Assembly: GCA_937897645.1 (NCBI GenBank)
Contig: CALCNV010000064.1
Location: forward strand, 1-60,590
Length of the DNA stretch: 60,590 bases
Direction: 5' to 3'
Origin: an uncultured Lysobacteraceae bacterium
Lineage (GTDB): Bacteria > Pseudomonadota > Gammaproteobacteria > Xanthomonadales > Xanthomonadaceae
In this document: in pieces, positions 7,072-15,881 of the stretch
How the letters are laid out: each line of letters starts with the position of its first letter
Position numbering within the stretch: the stretch's first letter is position 1
The notes under the pieces: generated by a model
Told to the model about the DNA's origin: nothing
Seen by the model: only the letters and a program-made list of their open reading frames with translations
The model's database searches: none
Made by a program: the position numbers and the translations under genes

Positions 7072-7416
7072 TGCGTGACGGTTGCCATGGAATATCACAG
7101 GCGGAAGTAGGCTGGGTTGGCTCCATCAACCCAGCATCACGCCAGCTGCGGCAAACGGCGCTGGGTTGATGCGGCCAACCCAGCCTACCCCCGTTCTGAC
7201 GTCATCCCGGCGCACGCCGGGACCCAGCGTGAACCAATAGACCTCGTAAATCACTTATCGGAACGTCATCCCAGCGAACGCTGGGATCTATCTTGATCTT
7301 GATCTTGATCTTGATTTTTGACCTCCGAAACGAAGATCAAAATGGATTCCAGCGTTCGCTGGAATGACGAATCGGGTTTTCCCAGATATCAGGCGTAGAC
7401 CTGCCCTGCAAATCGA
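7072..7416. repeat. Intergenic repeat block between convergent genes
   Basis: No gene is seen in this 345-base gap. It contains a GTAG...CTAC palindrome pair (7107-7188; arms GTAGGCTGGGTTGG... and its complement), a GTCATCCCGGCGCACGCCGG hairpin at 7201, an inverted pair of CCCAGCGAACGCTGGG-type hairpins at 7265-7288 and 7344-7368, and between them a short tandem CTTGAT run (about four units, 7288-7318). The hairpin family recurs at 8758-8785 and 18727-18816. The block separates the sigma-factor operon from pntA part 1. Confidence 0.85.
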
Positions 7417-8514
7417 TTATTGAACAGCAGCAGCCACTTCCGGCCACCGCGTCTTCGCCAACAGCTCATCATCCCAGTCAAAATTGATCGCCCCATCCTT
7501 CACGAACAGTGCGACGAAGTTGTAGACGTTGCGGGAATACATTTCGCTGGCATGCACCGCCCCCATGCTGGCGAGATTGAGCGGCCCGGCCACGGTGACG
7601 CCATTGTGTTCGATGGTGTTGCCGGGTTGCGTGGCCTCGCAATTGCCGCCGGTTTCCGCGGCCAGGTCCACGATGACACTGCCGGGCTTCATCGCTTCCA
7701 CCATCGGCATGGTGATGATCTTGGGTGCGGGACGACCCGGCACCGCCGCCGTGCAGACGACCACGTCGATGCCCTTGAGATGTTCGGCGAGGCGGCGCTG
7801 CTGTTCAGCACGTTCTTCATCAGTGAGCTGGCGCGCATAACCGCCTTCGCCCGCGGCGCTGACGCCCAGGTCCAGGAACTTGCCACCCAGCGATTCGATC
7901 TGTTCGCGCGTTTCCGGGCGCACATCGAAACCTTCCACCTGCGCGCCGAGGCGCTTGGTCGTCGCGATGGCCTGCAAGCCGGCGACGCCGGCGCCCACGA
8001 TCAACACTTTCGACGGACGAATGGTGCCTGCGGCCGTGGTCAACATCGGGAAAAAGCGCGGCGCCAGCTGCGCGGCGATCAGCACCGCCTTGTATCCGGC
8101 CATGCCGGCCTGCGAACTCAACACGTCCATCGCCTGCGCACGAGTGGTGCGCGGCAGTTTTTCCAGCGGGAACGCGAGGATTCCTTTCGATTGCAATGCC
8201 TCGGCGCGCGCGGCATCGGCCTGTGGCTGCAACATGCCCACCAGGGTCGCACCCTGCTTCAATCCGGCGATGACCGTTGCATCTGGCGGCTGCACGCACA
8301 AGACAAGGTCGGCCTGGGCACGCGCATCGGCGTCGGCGAGCTGCGCGCCCGCGTCGACGTACGCCTGGTCCACGAAGCTGGCGCTGAGGCCGGCACCACG
8401 TTCCACCCGGATGCTGGCACCCGTGGCCACCAGCTTCTTCACCGTTTCGGGCGTGGCCGCCACGCGGCGCTCACCCGGCGCCGATTCCTTCAACACCAGC
8501 ACTTCGATCGCCAT
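7417..8514 (-). CDS. pntAA: NAD(P) transhydrogenase alpha subunit, part 1
   Basis: 365-residue soluble NAD-binding domain of transhydrogenase. It begins AIEVLVLKESAPGERRVAAT, carries the Rossmann motif VLIVGAGVAGLQAIATTKRL near the middle and the conserved GFDVRPETREQIESLGG loop, and ends ...WPEVAAAVQ. The start is at 8514, where the AIEVLVLKE family sequence begins; a GTG/ATG extension to 8526 adds only four residues. The usual order is pntAA-pntAB-pntB with tiny gaps, but here a 2.2-kb opposite-strand operon and a repeat block separate this gene from pntAB-pntB, so expression of the three subunits cannot be by one short operon. Confidence 0.95.
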   Translation of the reverse strand: MAIEVLVLKESAPGERRVAATPETVKKLVATGASIRVERGAGLSASFVDQAYVDAGAQLADADARAQADLVLCVQPPDATVIAGLKQGATLVGMLQPQADAARAEALQSKGILAFPLEKLPRTTRAQAMDVLSSQAGMAGYKAVLIAAQLAPRFFPMLTTAAGTIRPSKVLIVGAGVAGLQAIATTKRLGAQVEGFDVRPETREQIESLGGKFLDLGVSAAGEGGYARQLTDEERAEQQRRLAEHLKGIDVVVCTAAVPGRPAPKIITMPMVEAMKPGSVIVDLAAETGGNCEATQPGNTIEHNGVTVAGPLNLASMGAVHASEMYSRNVYNFVALFVKDGAINFDWDDELLAKTRWPEVAAAVQ

Positions 8515-8626
8515 GTTTGCCCTCACCGGTCGGATTCCAGACTGCCGATGCTAGCAAAGCGTGGGGAGGGGAACGCATCCTGCAGTGGATTCACCCCTGC
8601 AAGGCAGGTCCACAACCATGTGCCTG

Positions 8627-8700
8627 CTCTTGTGGGAGGGGCTTCAGCCCCGACGCTCTACTGATTCCGCCCATCGGGGCTGAAGCCCCTCCCACAAGAG
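8627..8700. repeat. 27-bp perfect inverted repeat
   Basis: Arms at 8627-8653 (begins CTCTTGTGGGAGGGGCTTCA) and 8674-8700 are perfect reverse complements around a 20-base loop. The arms contain the GTGGGAGGGGCTTCAGCCCC palindrome common in Xanthomonadaceae and Pseudomonas intergenic regions. It lies in the gap between pntAA and the DUF1631 gene, with a half copy of the CCCAGC...GCTGGGATGAC family just after (8758-8785). Confidence 0.85.
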
Positions 8701-8793
8701 CCGCACCTCCGCCGGAATTAAGAGCAGGAGGAAAGCAAGGACAACCGCAAGATAAAGAGGGCTCCCAGCTTTCGCTGGGATGACGGGATGCGA

Positions 8794-11088
8794 TCAAGCA
8801 CTCGCCGTCGACTTCTCCGTATCCAGTCGCTCGATCACTTCCGACATGGCGCTGTCGAAGGCATCCTCGTCCTGGTGCGTGCGCAGGCGGCCCAGGCGCA
8901 CCATCATCGCCAGCTCCTCCGGCGAGGCCACGCAGAAACGCACGCCGCGGCGGTTGACGAACAATAGGCGCGACGAGATCGGGCTGACCCACGACAGCTT
9001 GCCGGCCTGCATCTTGTTGTCCTTGTCGATGAAGTCCAGCCAGGTGCCGACGGGCAACGAGCGGAAGTGGTCGGCGTCGGTGCTGTCGAAATCCAGCGTA
9101 TCGGTACCACCGACCAGCTGGATCGCCACGGAATCGTCCTCGATCACCTTCGGCAATACCACCTGCGGCAATTCCGGCAGGTTTTTCTCAAGGTCTGGAC
9201 GCGACGCGGCCACCGCCTGCAGCGTGTCGTGCAGGGCATCCACCGCGGAACTCGCCGCGTCCGGGTTCATGCCCACGCTGGCGAACACCTTCTGCAGCGA
9301 TGGACGCCAGGCCTGCAGCCACGGCTTGCCGATGATCTGGCGCTGGGCTTCGTTCAATTCTTCCATCACGCCGTCCGCCAATGCGAGCGCATCGCGCAGG
9401 CCGTTGCTGTCCTCGCCTTCGCGTAGCACGGTCATGGTGACGTGGTGCGCCCACGGCTGGCGCATGAAGTCATCGATCGCCTGCGGCACGCGACGGCCGT
9501 CCAGGCGCGAGGCAAGCTCGGTGCTGGTGCGCACGCGCGCGGTTTCCAGTCGTTCCTGGCCACTCTGTATTTCGGCGGCACGGCGTTCGGCGATTTCGAT
9601 GCGGCGCTTGTGCTGGCCGAGGAAATCGCGGAACTCTTCTTCCAGCGTGAGGAAGATCGCAAGGTTCTCGTTGAACTCGCTGGTCAGGCGATCCACCACT
9701 TCCTCGACCTTGGTCATCAAGGTGCGTTCGGCCGCGCTCTCGCCGTTGTTGCCTTCGCAGGCCTCGGCCAATACGTTGAGCAGGCGGCGCGCCGGATGCG
9801 TCTTCTGCACGAACATGCGCCGGTCCAGCAGCGCGACCTTGACGAAAGGCACCACCAGGCGACCGATCAGTTCGCGCGGACGGCCTTCCAGGTCGCGCTC
9901 GTCCAGCATCACGTCGAACAGCATGCCGACCAGGTCGATGGCATCCTCATCCACCGGCGCCAGGCGCGCGGTGGACGGATCCATACCCAGCTGCGAGGCG
10001 CTGTTCAGCACTTCGCTCTTGAGGCGCTGCGCCAGCGACTCGCCGGTGTCGCCAATCGCCGCGCGCAGGGTGGCGCTGGGCGTGCTTTGCAATACCGACA
10101 GCACGGACAGCATTTCGCGCTGCGACATGGCGCGGTTTTCTTCGGCGGCGGACGCGCGCGGCACATGGCCTGCGTCGCGCCCGCGCTCACCACGTGATTC
10201 CTGCAGCAGGTGGTGCAGTGCTTCCAGCAGCACGCCCTGTGCACCGCCGGCATAGCCCGGCGGGCCATCACCCAGGCCACCCTGCCCCATCATCGCCGCC
10301 TGCATGCCGCCCTTCATGCCGGCCATGCGCTGGGTGAAGCGCGCGGCCCATGCAGGTGCGCTGGCTTCCTCGTCTTCGGCGGCATCCTGCTCGGCCTCGG
10401 CGGCGCGTGCCGGGGCACGCGCCGGGCTGCGTGCCGCCGGCATCTCGGGAATGACGCCCAAGGCCACCAGGCGCTGGTCCAAAGTTTCATAGAGCTTGGC
10501 GATGGCGGGCACCAGGTCGCGCTCGCACAGCTTGATCACCACCAGCCGCACTTCCATGCTCAATTCACAGCTTGCGAACGCCTCGTGGATGGCGACGCCG
10601 ATGTGTTCCGGGCCGATGGGATTGTGGTCGTTGTCCAGCACCAGGTTGCCGGCGATCCAGCCCAGGCGACGATCCAGCCGTGCCAGCACCGGCTTGCAGT
10701 CGCGCAGGATCACGCTGGCCAGGTTGCGCGCGGCCAGGCGTGATTCCAGTTCCTGGTCGGTCACCAGGCTGAGCGTGTGGCTGGCGTCGGCCAACGCGCT
10801 TTCCACTGAAAGCGGATCGCCTGCCTCCAGCGATTGCCATGCCTTGGCGAGGTGGGCGCGGAAACGCGCGATGATTTCCTCGCGGCGGCGGCGCAGTTCG
10901 CGCATCGCGTCCAGGAACGCCATCTGCGTGTGCCCGGCGCGTTCGGCCCGATCGAACAGCGCGTCATCAAAACGCCCCAGTGCCACCGCAAAGGTATCCA
11001 CCAGCGACGGGACGATGCTGTCACGGGTCTGCTCCAGCAGGCGCTGGTCGCGGCCACGGTGTTCGGCGGTTTGGGTGTGGATGGACAT
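8794..11088 (-). CDS. DUF1631 family protein (first paralogue)
   Basis: 764-residue, mostly helical, charged cytosolic protein of the DUF1631 family, whose function is not established. The N-terminal half contains helical bundles; near the middle is DPSTARLAPVDEDAIDLVGMLFDVMLDERDL followed by HPARRLLNVLAEACEGN. The last ~100 residues form a small beta domain (VGTWLDFIDKDNK, LSWVSPISSRLLFVNRRG) reminiscent of PilZ folds. The start ATG at 11088 (MSIHTQT) is preferred to the 24-residue upstream extension. A second, clearly homologous gene follows upstream on the same strand (11276-13522), separated by a 187-base gap. Confidence 0.9.
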   Translation of the reverse strand: MSIHTQTAEHRGRDQRLLEQTRDSIVPSLVDTFAVALGRFDDALFDRAERAGHTQMAFLDAMRELRRRREEIIARFRAHLAKAWQSLEAGDPLSVESALADASHTLSLVTDQELESRLAARNLASVILRDCKPVLARLDRRLGWIAGNLVLDNDHNPIGPEHIGVAIHEAFASCELSMEVRLVVIKLCERDLVPAIAKLYETLDQRLVALGVIPEMPAARSPARAPARAAEAEQDAAEDEEASAPAWAARFTQRMAGMKGGMQAAMMGQGGLGDGPPGYAGGAQGVLLEALHHLLQESRGERGRDAGHVPRASAAEENRAMSQREMLSVLSVLQSTPSATLRAAIGDTGESLAQRLKSEVLNSASQLGMDPSTARLAPVDEDAIDLVGMLFDVMLDERDLEGRPRELIGRLVVPFVKVALLDRRMFVQKTHPARRLLNVLAEACEGNNGESAAERTLMTKVEEVVDRLTSEFNENLAIFLTLEEEFRDFLGQHKRRIEIAERRAAEIQSGQERLETARVRTSTELASRLDGRRVPQAIDDFMRQPWAHHVTMTVLREGEDSNGLRDALALADGVMEELNEAQRQIIGKPWLQAWRPSLQKVFASVGMNPDAASSAVDALHDTLQAVAASRPDLEKNLPELPQVVLPKVIEDDSVAIQLVGGTDTLDFDSTDADHFRSLPVGTWLDFIDKDNKMQAGKLSWVSPISSRLLFVNRRGVRFCVASPEELAMMVRLGRLRTHQDEDAFDSAMSEVIERLDTEKSTASA

Positions 11089-11275
11089 GCGTTGAGTTTC
11101 CCGCCAGGACAAAAGGTGAGCGCCTCGACATTGCGATGGCCATAGCTCCCCACGGGCCATGTTAGGAGCACACCCGTCCTGCTTCAGTGACTGTCTTGGC
11201 AGTTCTTCCGTACGGATGCCCGCGCATTGCCGAAAACGGGATGCAGGCAGGGTCCAGTCGCCGTCGAAACAGGCC

Positions 11276-13522
11276 TCAGGCGGCCACTGGCTCCAGGCGA
11301 TCGATCACGCCCTGCATGGCGCTGTAGAAGGCATCGTCATCCCGATGCAGTCGAAGGCGGTTGAGCTTGACCATGATGGCCAACTCCTGCGCCGAGGCCA
11401 CGCAGATGCGCGAGCCGGTGCGGCTGACGAACATCAGCCGCGACGAAATGGGGCTGATCCAGGACAGCTTGCCCGCTTGTGCCTTGTTGTCCCTGTCGAT
11501 GAAGTCCAGCCACGTGCCCACGGCCAGGCCGCTGAAATAGTCGGCGGTGACATTGTCGAAATCCACGGCCTCCTGCAATTCCTCGGCCGTCAATGGACCG
11601 ATCACGGAGGGTGCCGGCAGTTCCGGGTATGCCTGCCCAAGCCCGACCCTGTCCGACACGACCACGACGTTGGCCGCCACGTCAGCGGCCGCGGCCGGGA
11701 TCGCCGCCGAGGGCGTGCGGCCCATGTGGTGCAGGGCCTCGAGCAGGGTCGTCCGTCGTGTCGCGATCTCCGCCTTGTCCTTGGTCGCCGCCATCCACAC
11801 CGGCTGCATCCAGTCCACGGCCGTCTGCCAACCTGCGACCGCCGACGCATCACCTTTGCGGGCGGATTCCACCGCCTGCAGGAAACCGTCCATCAGCGAC
11901 ACGGCGGCCTGCATGCGGCCATTGACCTCCAATCCAGCGGCATACGGTACCCAGCCGTCATGCAGCAGGTACTTGACCGGCAAGGGCAGCGCGCGACCTT
12001 CGAGGCGCGCATCCAGCGCGGCGCGGGCGACCAGCCGGGCCTTTTCCAGCGCTTCCTCCTGCCGCTGGCGTTCGGCGGCCTCGCGCTCCGCAACTTCCGC
12101 CGCGCGGCGGTATTCCCCGTAGTAGCCGTTGAAGTCACCGCGCAAGGTGCGGAACACGGACTGGCTCTCGTTGAAATCCGCCACCAGGCGCGCCACCGTG
12201 GCTTCGACTTTCCGCAGCAGCGCCCTTTCCTCCTCGGTTTCGCCGCGATTGCCTTCGCAGGCCTCGGCCAGGATGTTGAGCAGGCGGCGGGCCGGATGCG
12301 TGGACTGCAGGAACAGCTGGCGATCCTGCAGCGCCACCTTGGTCATCGGCGCGATCAGCTTGCCCAGCACTTCGCGTTGCCCGCGGGTCAGGTCGCATTC
12401 GTCGAACATCACCTGGAACAACATGCCGATCAGGTCGACGATGTTCTCGTCGGCCTCGGCCAGCTTCACCGCGCCCGGCTCCACGCCCAGCAACCGGGCC
12501 AGTTCGAACATCTGTCGTTTCAACCGTTCCAGCAGCGATCCCTGCGGCTGGACGATGGCGGCGAGGGTCTGGTCCGACGCGATCTGCAGCAGGGTAAGGA
12601 TGGAAATGAGTTCGCGTTGCGAGAGCGTGGTACGCGCCGTCGATCCTTTCGCCGCGCCCTGCGCATGCTCACGCACGGCGCGCGACTCTTCCAGCAGCTG
12701 GTGCAGGGCTGGCGGCAAGGTGGTGTCCGCGGTCTTGGCTGCCGCGGACTGCGCAGCGCCTGCCGGGTCGGCACCGTCGCTCCACTGGATGAAGAAGCGG
12801 GTGATCCAGTCCGGTTCCTGCACGTCTTCTTCGCTTTCCGAACTGGGAATGTGCGCAGCATGCCGCGAACGCGCCGAGAGTTTGTCGGGCACGCCGAACT
12901 CGCGCATCAGGCAGGCGTGCACGGCCTCGTAGATGGGGCCCACCAACTCCACCAGGTCGCGCTCGCAGCAGCGCACGGCCGCCAGGCGCACGCTCGGCAC
13001 CAGCTTGGAGTGCGCGAAGCCGTGGTAGACGGCGAGGGAAATCTGCGCCGGGGAAAACGGATTGCTGTCCGCGTCCATGCGCAGGCCTGGATCCACCCAC
13101 GCCAGGTAGCTGTTCAAGGACAGCAGTTCGGATTTCCACTCGCGTGCCAATACTTCGGCCAGGTGGTGGATGGCGAGTTGCATTTCCAGCTCATCGTGCT
13201 GGAGCAGGTCCAGGCCGGCGGCGCCGTCTTCGAAGCGCAGCTCCGCCGACAGCGGCGTCCCGGATTCCAGCGCCTGCCATGCCCGCACCAGGTGGGCGCG
13301 GTACGCAGCCAGCATCGCGTCACGCTGCTGGCGCAGGGTGAACATGCCATCCAGGAACGGCATGCGGTCCACTTCCAGCCGATCAGCCTCTGCAAGCAGG
13401 GGCTCGCGCAACCCGTCGATGGTGTCTGCGAATGCATCCAGCAGGGGCGACAGCACGGTTTCCCTGACCAGACCCAGCAAGCGCGGATTGGCGATGGAAA
13501 GTGCAGGTGGGGGTTGTGACAT
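11276..13522 (-). CDS. DUF1631 family protein (second paralogue)
   Basis: 748-residue homologue of its neighbour. Shared blocks include IGMLFQVMFDECDLTRGQRE, HPARRLLNILAEACEGNRGE and the C-terminal beta domain VGTWLDFIDRDNKAQAGKLS. The N-terminal third is more diverged (LVRETVLSPLLDAFADTIDG), so the duplication is old. Upstream lies a divergent 150-base gap with a hairpin operator-like site before the nitroreductase gene. Both copies keep full length and an intact frame, suggesting both are used; possible hetero-oligomer formation is an inference. A PilZ-like tail raises the idea of cyclic-di-GMP sensing, but the RxxxR and D/NxSxxG residues were not identified. Confidence 0.9.
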   Translation of the reverse strand: MSQPPPALSIANPRLLGLVRETVLSPLLDAFADTIDGLREPLLAEADRLEVDRMPFLDGMFTLRQQRDAMLAAYRAHLVRAWQALESGTPLSAELRFEDGAAGLDLLQHDELEMQLAIHHLAEVLAREWKSELLSLNSYLAWVDPGLRMDADSNPFSPAQISLAVYHGFAHSKLVPSVRLAAVRCCERDLVELVGPIYEAVHACLMREFGVPDKLSARSRHAAHIPSSESEEDVQEPDWITRFFIQWSDGADPAGAAQSAAAKTADTTLPPALHQLLEESRAVREHAQGAAKGSTARTTLSQRELISILTLLQIASDQTLAAIVQPQGSLLERLKRQMFELARLLGVEPGAVKLAEADENIVDLIGMLFQVMFDECDLTRGQREVLGKLIAPMTKVALQDRQLFLQSTHPARRLLNILAEACEGNRGETEEERALLRKVEATVARLVADFNESQSVFRTLRGDFNGYYGEYRRAAEVAEREAAERQRQEEALEKARLVARAALDARLEGRALPLPVKYLLHDGWVPYAAGLEVNGRMQAAVSLMDGFLQAVESARKGDASAVAGWQTAVDWMQPVWMAATKDKAEIATRRTTLLEALHHMGRTPSAAIPAAAADVAANVVVVSDRVGLGQAYPELPAPSVIGPLTAEELQEAVDFDNVTADYFSGLAVGTWLDFIDRDNKAQAGKLSWISPISSRLMFVSRTGSRICVASAQELAIMVKLNRLRLHRDDDAFYSAMQGVIDRLEPVAA

Positions 13523-13611
13523 CGGAACCGAATCGCTTGTTGGGCTGGGGGGAAACGTACGGCGCTACACTAGTGTTGCAACCACGGGTCAGGAGGCACC
13601 CTGTCCGAAGG

Positions 13612-13635
13612 GTGACGCAATTGCTATTGCGTCAC
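13612..13635. promoter_or_regulatory. Palindromic operator-like site before nitroreductase
   Basis: Perfect 9-bp inverted repeat GTGACGCAA-TTGCTA-TTGCGTCAC, 40 bases before the nitroreductase start and about 90 from the DUF1631 gene start, in the divergent promoter region. Its spacing suits a dimeric regulator. No T run follows, so a terminator is unlikely. The cognate regulator is not identified. Confidence 0.45.
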
Positions 13636-13674
13636 AACCTCGCCGTGACGACGAACTGATCTTATCGTGAGCCC

Positions 13675-14301
13675 ATGAACGCCAATATCACGCTAGAAGC
13701 CCTCGATTCCCGGCGCTCCGTCCCCTCCAAGCAGCTGTCCGCGCCCGGGCCGGATGACGCCACCCTGCTGCGCATGTTGCAGGCGGCGGCACGTGTGCCG
13801 GACCACGGCAAGCTGGTGCCCTTCCGCTTCCTGCGCATCAGCGGCGACGCGCGCCACGCCCTGGGCGAAGCCTTGGCGGCACGGACGCTCGCCCTGGATC
13901 CGAACGCCCCGACCGCGGCCGTGGAAAAAGACCGCGCCCGTTTTTCGCATGCGCCGGTGATCATCGCGGTGATCGCGCGCCTCACCCCGGGCCACAAGGT
14001 TCCCGAGCAGGAGCAACTGCTCACTGCCGGCAGCGTGTGCTTCGCCCTGCTGCAGTCGGCGCAGGCCTTGGGTTTCGGTGCGCAATGGTTGACCGGCTGG
14101 GCGGCCTACGATGCGGCCATCCTGCAGGCGCTGGGACTGCAGGCCAACGAGAAGATCGCCGGTTTCATCCACATCGGTACCGCCCGGCTGGACGTGCCAG
14201 AACGCGAGCGCCCGGATGCGGGCACTCTGCTGAGTGACTGGAATCCGCCGGTGGTGAGCCCATCGAGTCCGTCGGTGGTGAGCCCGTCGAACCATGCCTG
14301 A
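13675..14301 (+). CDS. Nitroreductase family protein (YdjA-like)
   Basis: 208-residue flavin-dependent nitroreductase. Family features are SRRSVPSKQL at the N-terminus (FMN phosphate contact), AARVPDHGKLVPFRFL, GSVCFALLQSAQALGFGAQW and a C-terminal GFIHIGTA. These match the short YdjA-type nitroreductases that bind FMN and reduce nitro or quinone compounds using NAD(P)H. The C-terminal ~16 residues (VVSPSSPSVVSPSNHA) are a tandem duplication of GTGGTGAGCCC-containing units and are unlike the family's usual end, so they look acquired. The gene overlaps the next by 8 bases. Confidence 0.88.
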   Translation: MNANITLEALDSRRSVPSKQLSAPGPDDATLLRMLQAAARVPDHGKLVPFRFLRISGDARHALGEALAARTLALDPNAPTAAVEKDRARFSHAPVIIAVIARLTPGHKVPEQEQLLTAGSVCFALLQSAQALGFGAQWLTGWAAYDAAILQALGLQANEKIAGFIHIGTARLDVPERERPDAGTLLSDWNPPVVSPSSPSVVSPSNHA

Positions 14302-15217
14302 CCCGCTGACCCAGCCAGCGCCCAAGCCACCGCTGTACCTGGTGGACGCGAGCATCTACGTGTTCCGCGCCTGGCACTCCATGCCCAACGAATTCCACGA
14401 TGCCGATGGCTGGCCCACCAACGCGGTGCACGGCTTCGCGCGCTTCCTGCTGGAGTTACTGGAGCAGGAGCGCCCGCGCCATATCGCGGTGGCCTTCGAC
14501 GAAGCGTTGGACAGCTGCTTCCGTAACCAGCTGTACCCGGCCTACAAAGCCAATCGTGACCCTGCGCCGGACGAGCTCAAGCGCCAGTTCACCCACTGCA
14601 AGGCACTGTGCGCGGCGCTGGGCTTGAACGTGCTGGCGCATGGAGAATACGAGGCGGACGACCTGATCGGCAGCGCCCTGCATGCGGCGCGGCCGCGTGG
14701 GTTCCGCGGCGTGATCGTGTCGGCGGACAAGGACATGTCGCAATTGCTGATGGAGTCGGACGAGCAATGGGATTTCGCCCGCGGCCAGCGCTGGGGCATG
14801 GCCGGGGTGAAATCGCGCCACGGCGTGGAAGCCAGCCAGATCGCGGATTACCTGGCCTTGACTGGCGATGCGGTGGACAACATTCCCGGCGTGACCGGGA
14901 TCGGGGCGAAATCGGCCGCGATATTGCTGGCGCATTTCGGCAGCCTGGATGTATTGCTGTCACGGATCGACGAAGTCGCCTTCCTGCGCCTGCGCGGCGC
15001 GGCGCAGATGGCCGTGCGCCTGCGCGAACAGCGCGAGCACGCGCTGCTGTGGCGGCAACTGGCGACGATCTCGCTCGACGCCCCCATCGACAGCATCGAA
15101 CCCGACCACCAGCGCAGCAGCGCCGATCCCGACATGCTCGCCGGCCTCTCCGAATCCCTGCGTTTCGGCCCGATGACCCGCCGCCGCCTGCAGCAGGCCG
15201 CCGGCATCACCGTGTAG
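14294..15217 (+). CDS. Stand-alone 5'-3' exonuclease / flap endonuclease
   Basis: 307-residue protein homologous to the 5'-nuclease domain of DNA polymerase I and to ExoIX-type enzymes. Metal-binding acidic residues are visible in LVDASIYVFRAW, YEADDLIGSAL and VSADKDMSQLL. The helix-3-turn-helix DNA-binding part is in LTGDAVDNIPGVTGIGAKSA. It acts on branched or flapped DNA in replication and repair. Start ATG 14294 overlaps the nitroreductase stop. Its stop codon TAG (15215-15217) is the TAG of the GTAG that opens the following repeat, so the final residues ...GITV abut the repeat. Confidence 0.9.
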   Translation: MPDPLTQPAPKPPLYLVDASIYVFRAWHSMPNEFHDADGWPTNAVHGFARFLLELLEQERPRHIAVAFDEALDSCFRNQLYPAYKANRDPAPDELKRQFTHCKALCAALGLNVLAHGEYEADDLIGSALHAARPRGFRGVIVSADKDMSQLLMESDEQWDFARGQRWGMAGVKSRHGVEASQIADYLALTGDAVDNIPGVTGIGAKSAAILLAHFGSLDVLLSRIDEVAFLRLRGAAQMAVRLREQREHALLWRQLATISLDAPIDSIEPDHQRSSADPDMLAGLSESLRFGPMTRRRLQQAAGITV

Positions 15218-15293
15218 GAGCGCCCCATGGGCGCGAGCTTTTGATTGTTCGCGTGTAGAGCCTCAAGAGCTCGCGCCCATGGGGCGCTCCTAC
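15214..15293. repeat. REPIN-like palindrome pair (CCCATGGG type)
   Basis: GTAGGAGCGCCCCATGGGCG arm at 15214 and reverse-complement arm ending CTAC at 15293, about 30 bases between arms. The 5' GTAG supplies the stop codon of the upstream exonuclease gene. Same stem as the elements at 607, 17596, 32813 and 51948. Confidence 0.92.
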
Positions 15294-15325
15294 AAATACA
15301 GGGACGTACCGATTAGCATGGCCGC

Positions 15326-15877
15326 ATGAACGACAAGACCGTTGCACCCCGCATCATCCATGAAGGCAAGTACCTGCGCATGCTGGAGCGCGGTACCTGG
15401 GAATACGTGGAGCGCACCCATGCCGGCGGCCTGGCCGCGATCATCATCGCGGTGACGCCGGAGGACAAGGTGGTCTTCGTCGAACAGTTCCGCGTACCGC
15501 TGCAGGCGGCGACCATCGAGATGCCAGCGGGGCTGGTGGGCGATATCCATGCGGACGAATCGATTGAAGTGTCCGCCATCCGCGAACTGGAAGAAGAAAC
15601 CGGCTGGACCGCCGAGCATGCGGAAGTGCTGATGATCGGGCCGACTTCGTCCGGCATGGCAAGCGAGAAGATCGCCTTCGTCCGCGCCACCGGCCTGACC
15701 CGCATCGGTGCCGGCGGTGGCGATGGCGACGAGGACATCACCGTGCATGAGGTTTCTCGCACCGAGGCCGCGGCCTGGCTGGTGCAGAAGATGGCCGAAG
15801 GCTACGAACTGGACGCCAAGCTCTGGGCCGGCCTGTGGATGATTGACCACCACCTCGACGGCACGCCGCGTGGATGA
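15326..15877 (+). CDS. Nudix hydrolase (ADP-ribose pyrophosphatase-like)
   Basis: 183-residue protein with a complete Nudix box at residues 72-94: Gly72, Glu78 and R86-E-L-E-E-E-T-G93-W. The preceding strand EQFRVPLQAATIEMPAGLVG is typical of enzymes that cleave nucleoside diphosphate sugars such as ADP-ribose. It is cytosolic. The gene is followed within a few bases by an N-formylglutamate amidohydrolase-like gene, and they probably share an mRNA. The exact substrate cannot be read from sequence. Confidence 0.88.
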   Translation: MNDKTVAPRIIHEGKYLRMLERGTWEYVERTHAGGLAAIIIAVTPEDKVVFVEQFRVPLQAATIEMPAGLVGDIHADESIEVSAIRELEEETGWTAEHAEVLMIGPTSSGMASEKIAFVRATGLTRIGAGGGDGDEDITVHEVSRTEAAAWLVQKMAEGYELDAKLWAGLWMIDHHLDGTPRG

Positions 15878-15881
15878 ACCT

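Noticed and set aside
11159..13519. A 786-codon plus-strand open frame antisense to the second DUF1631 gene
   Set aside because: It mirrors the minus-strand gene. Long antisense frames are common in GC-rich coding DNA, and its translation shows no family features and unnatural His/Gln/Arg richness.
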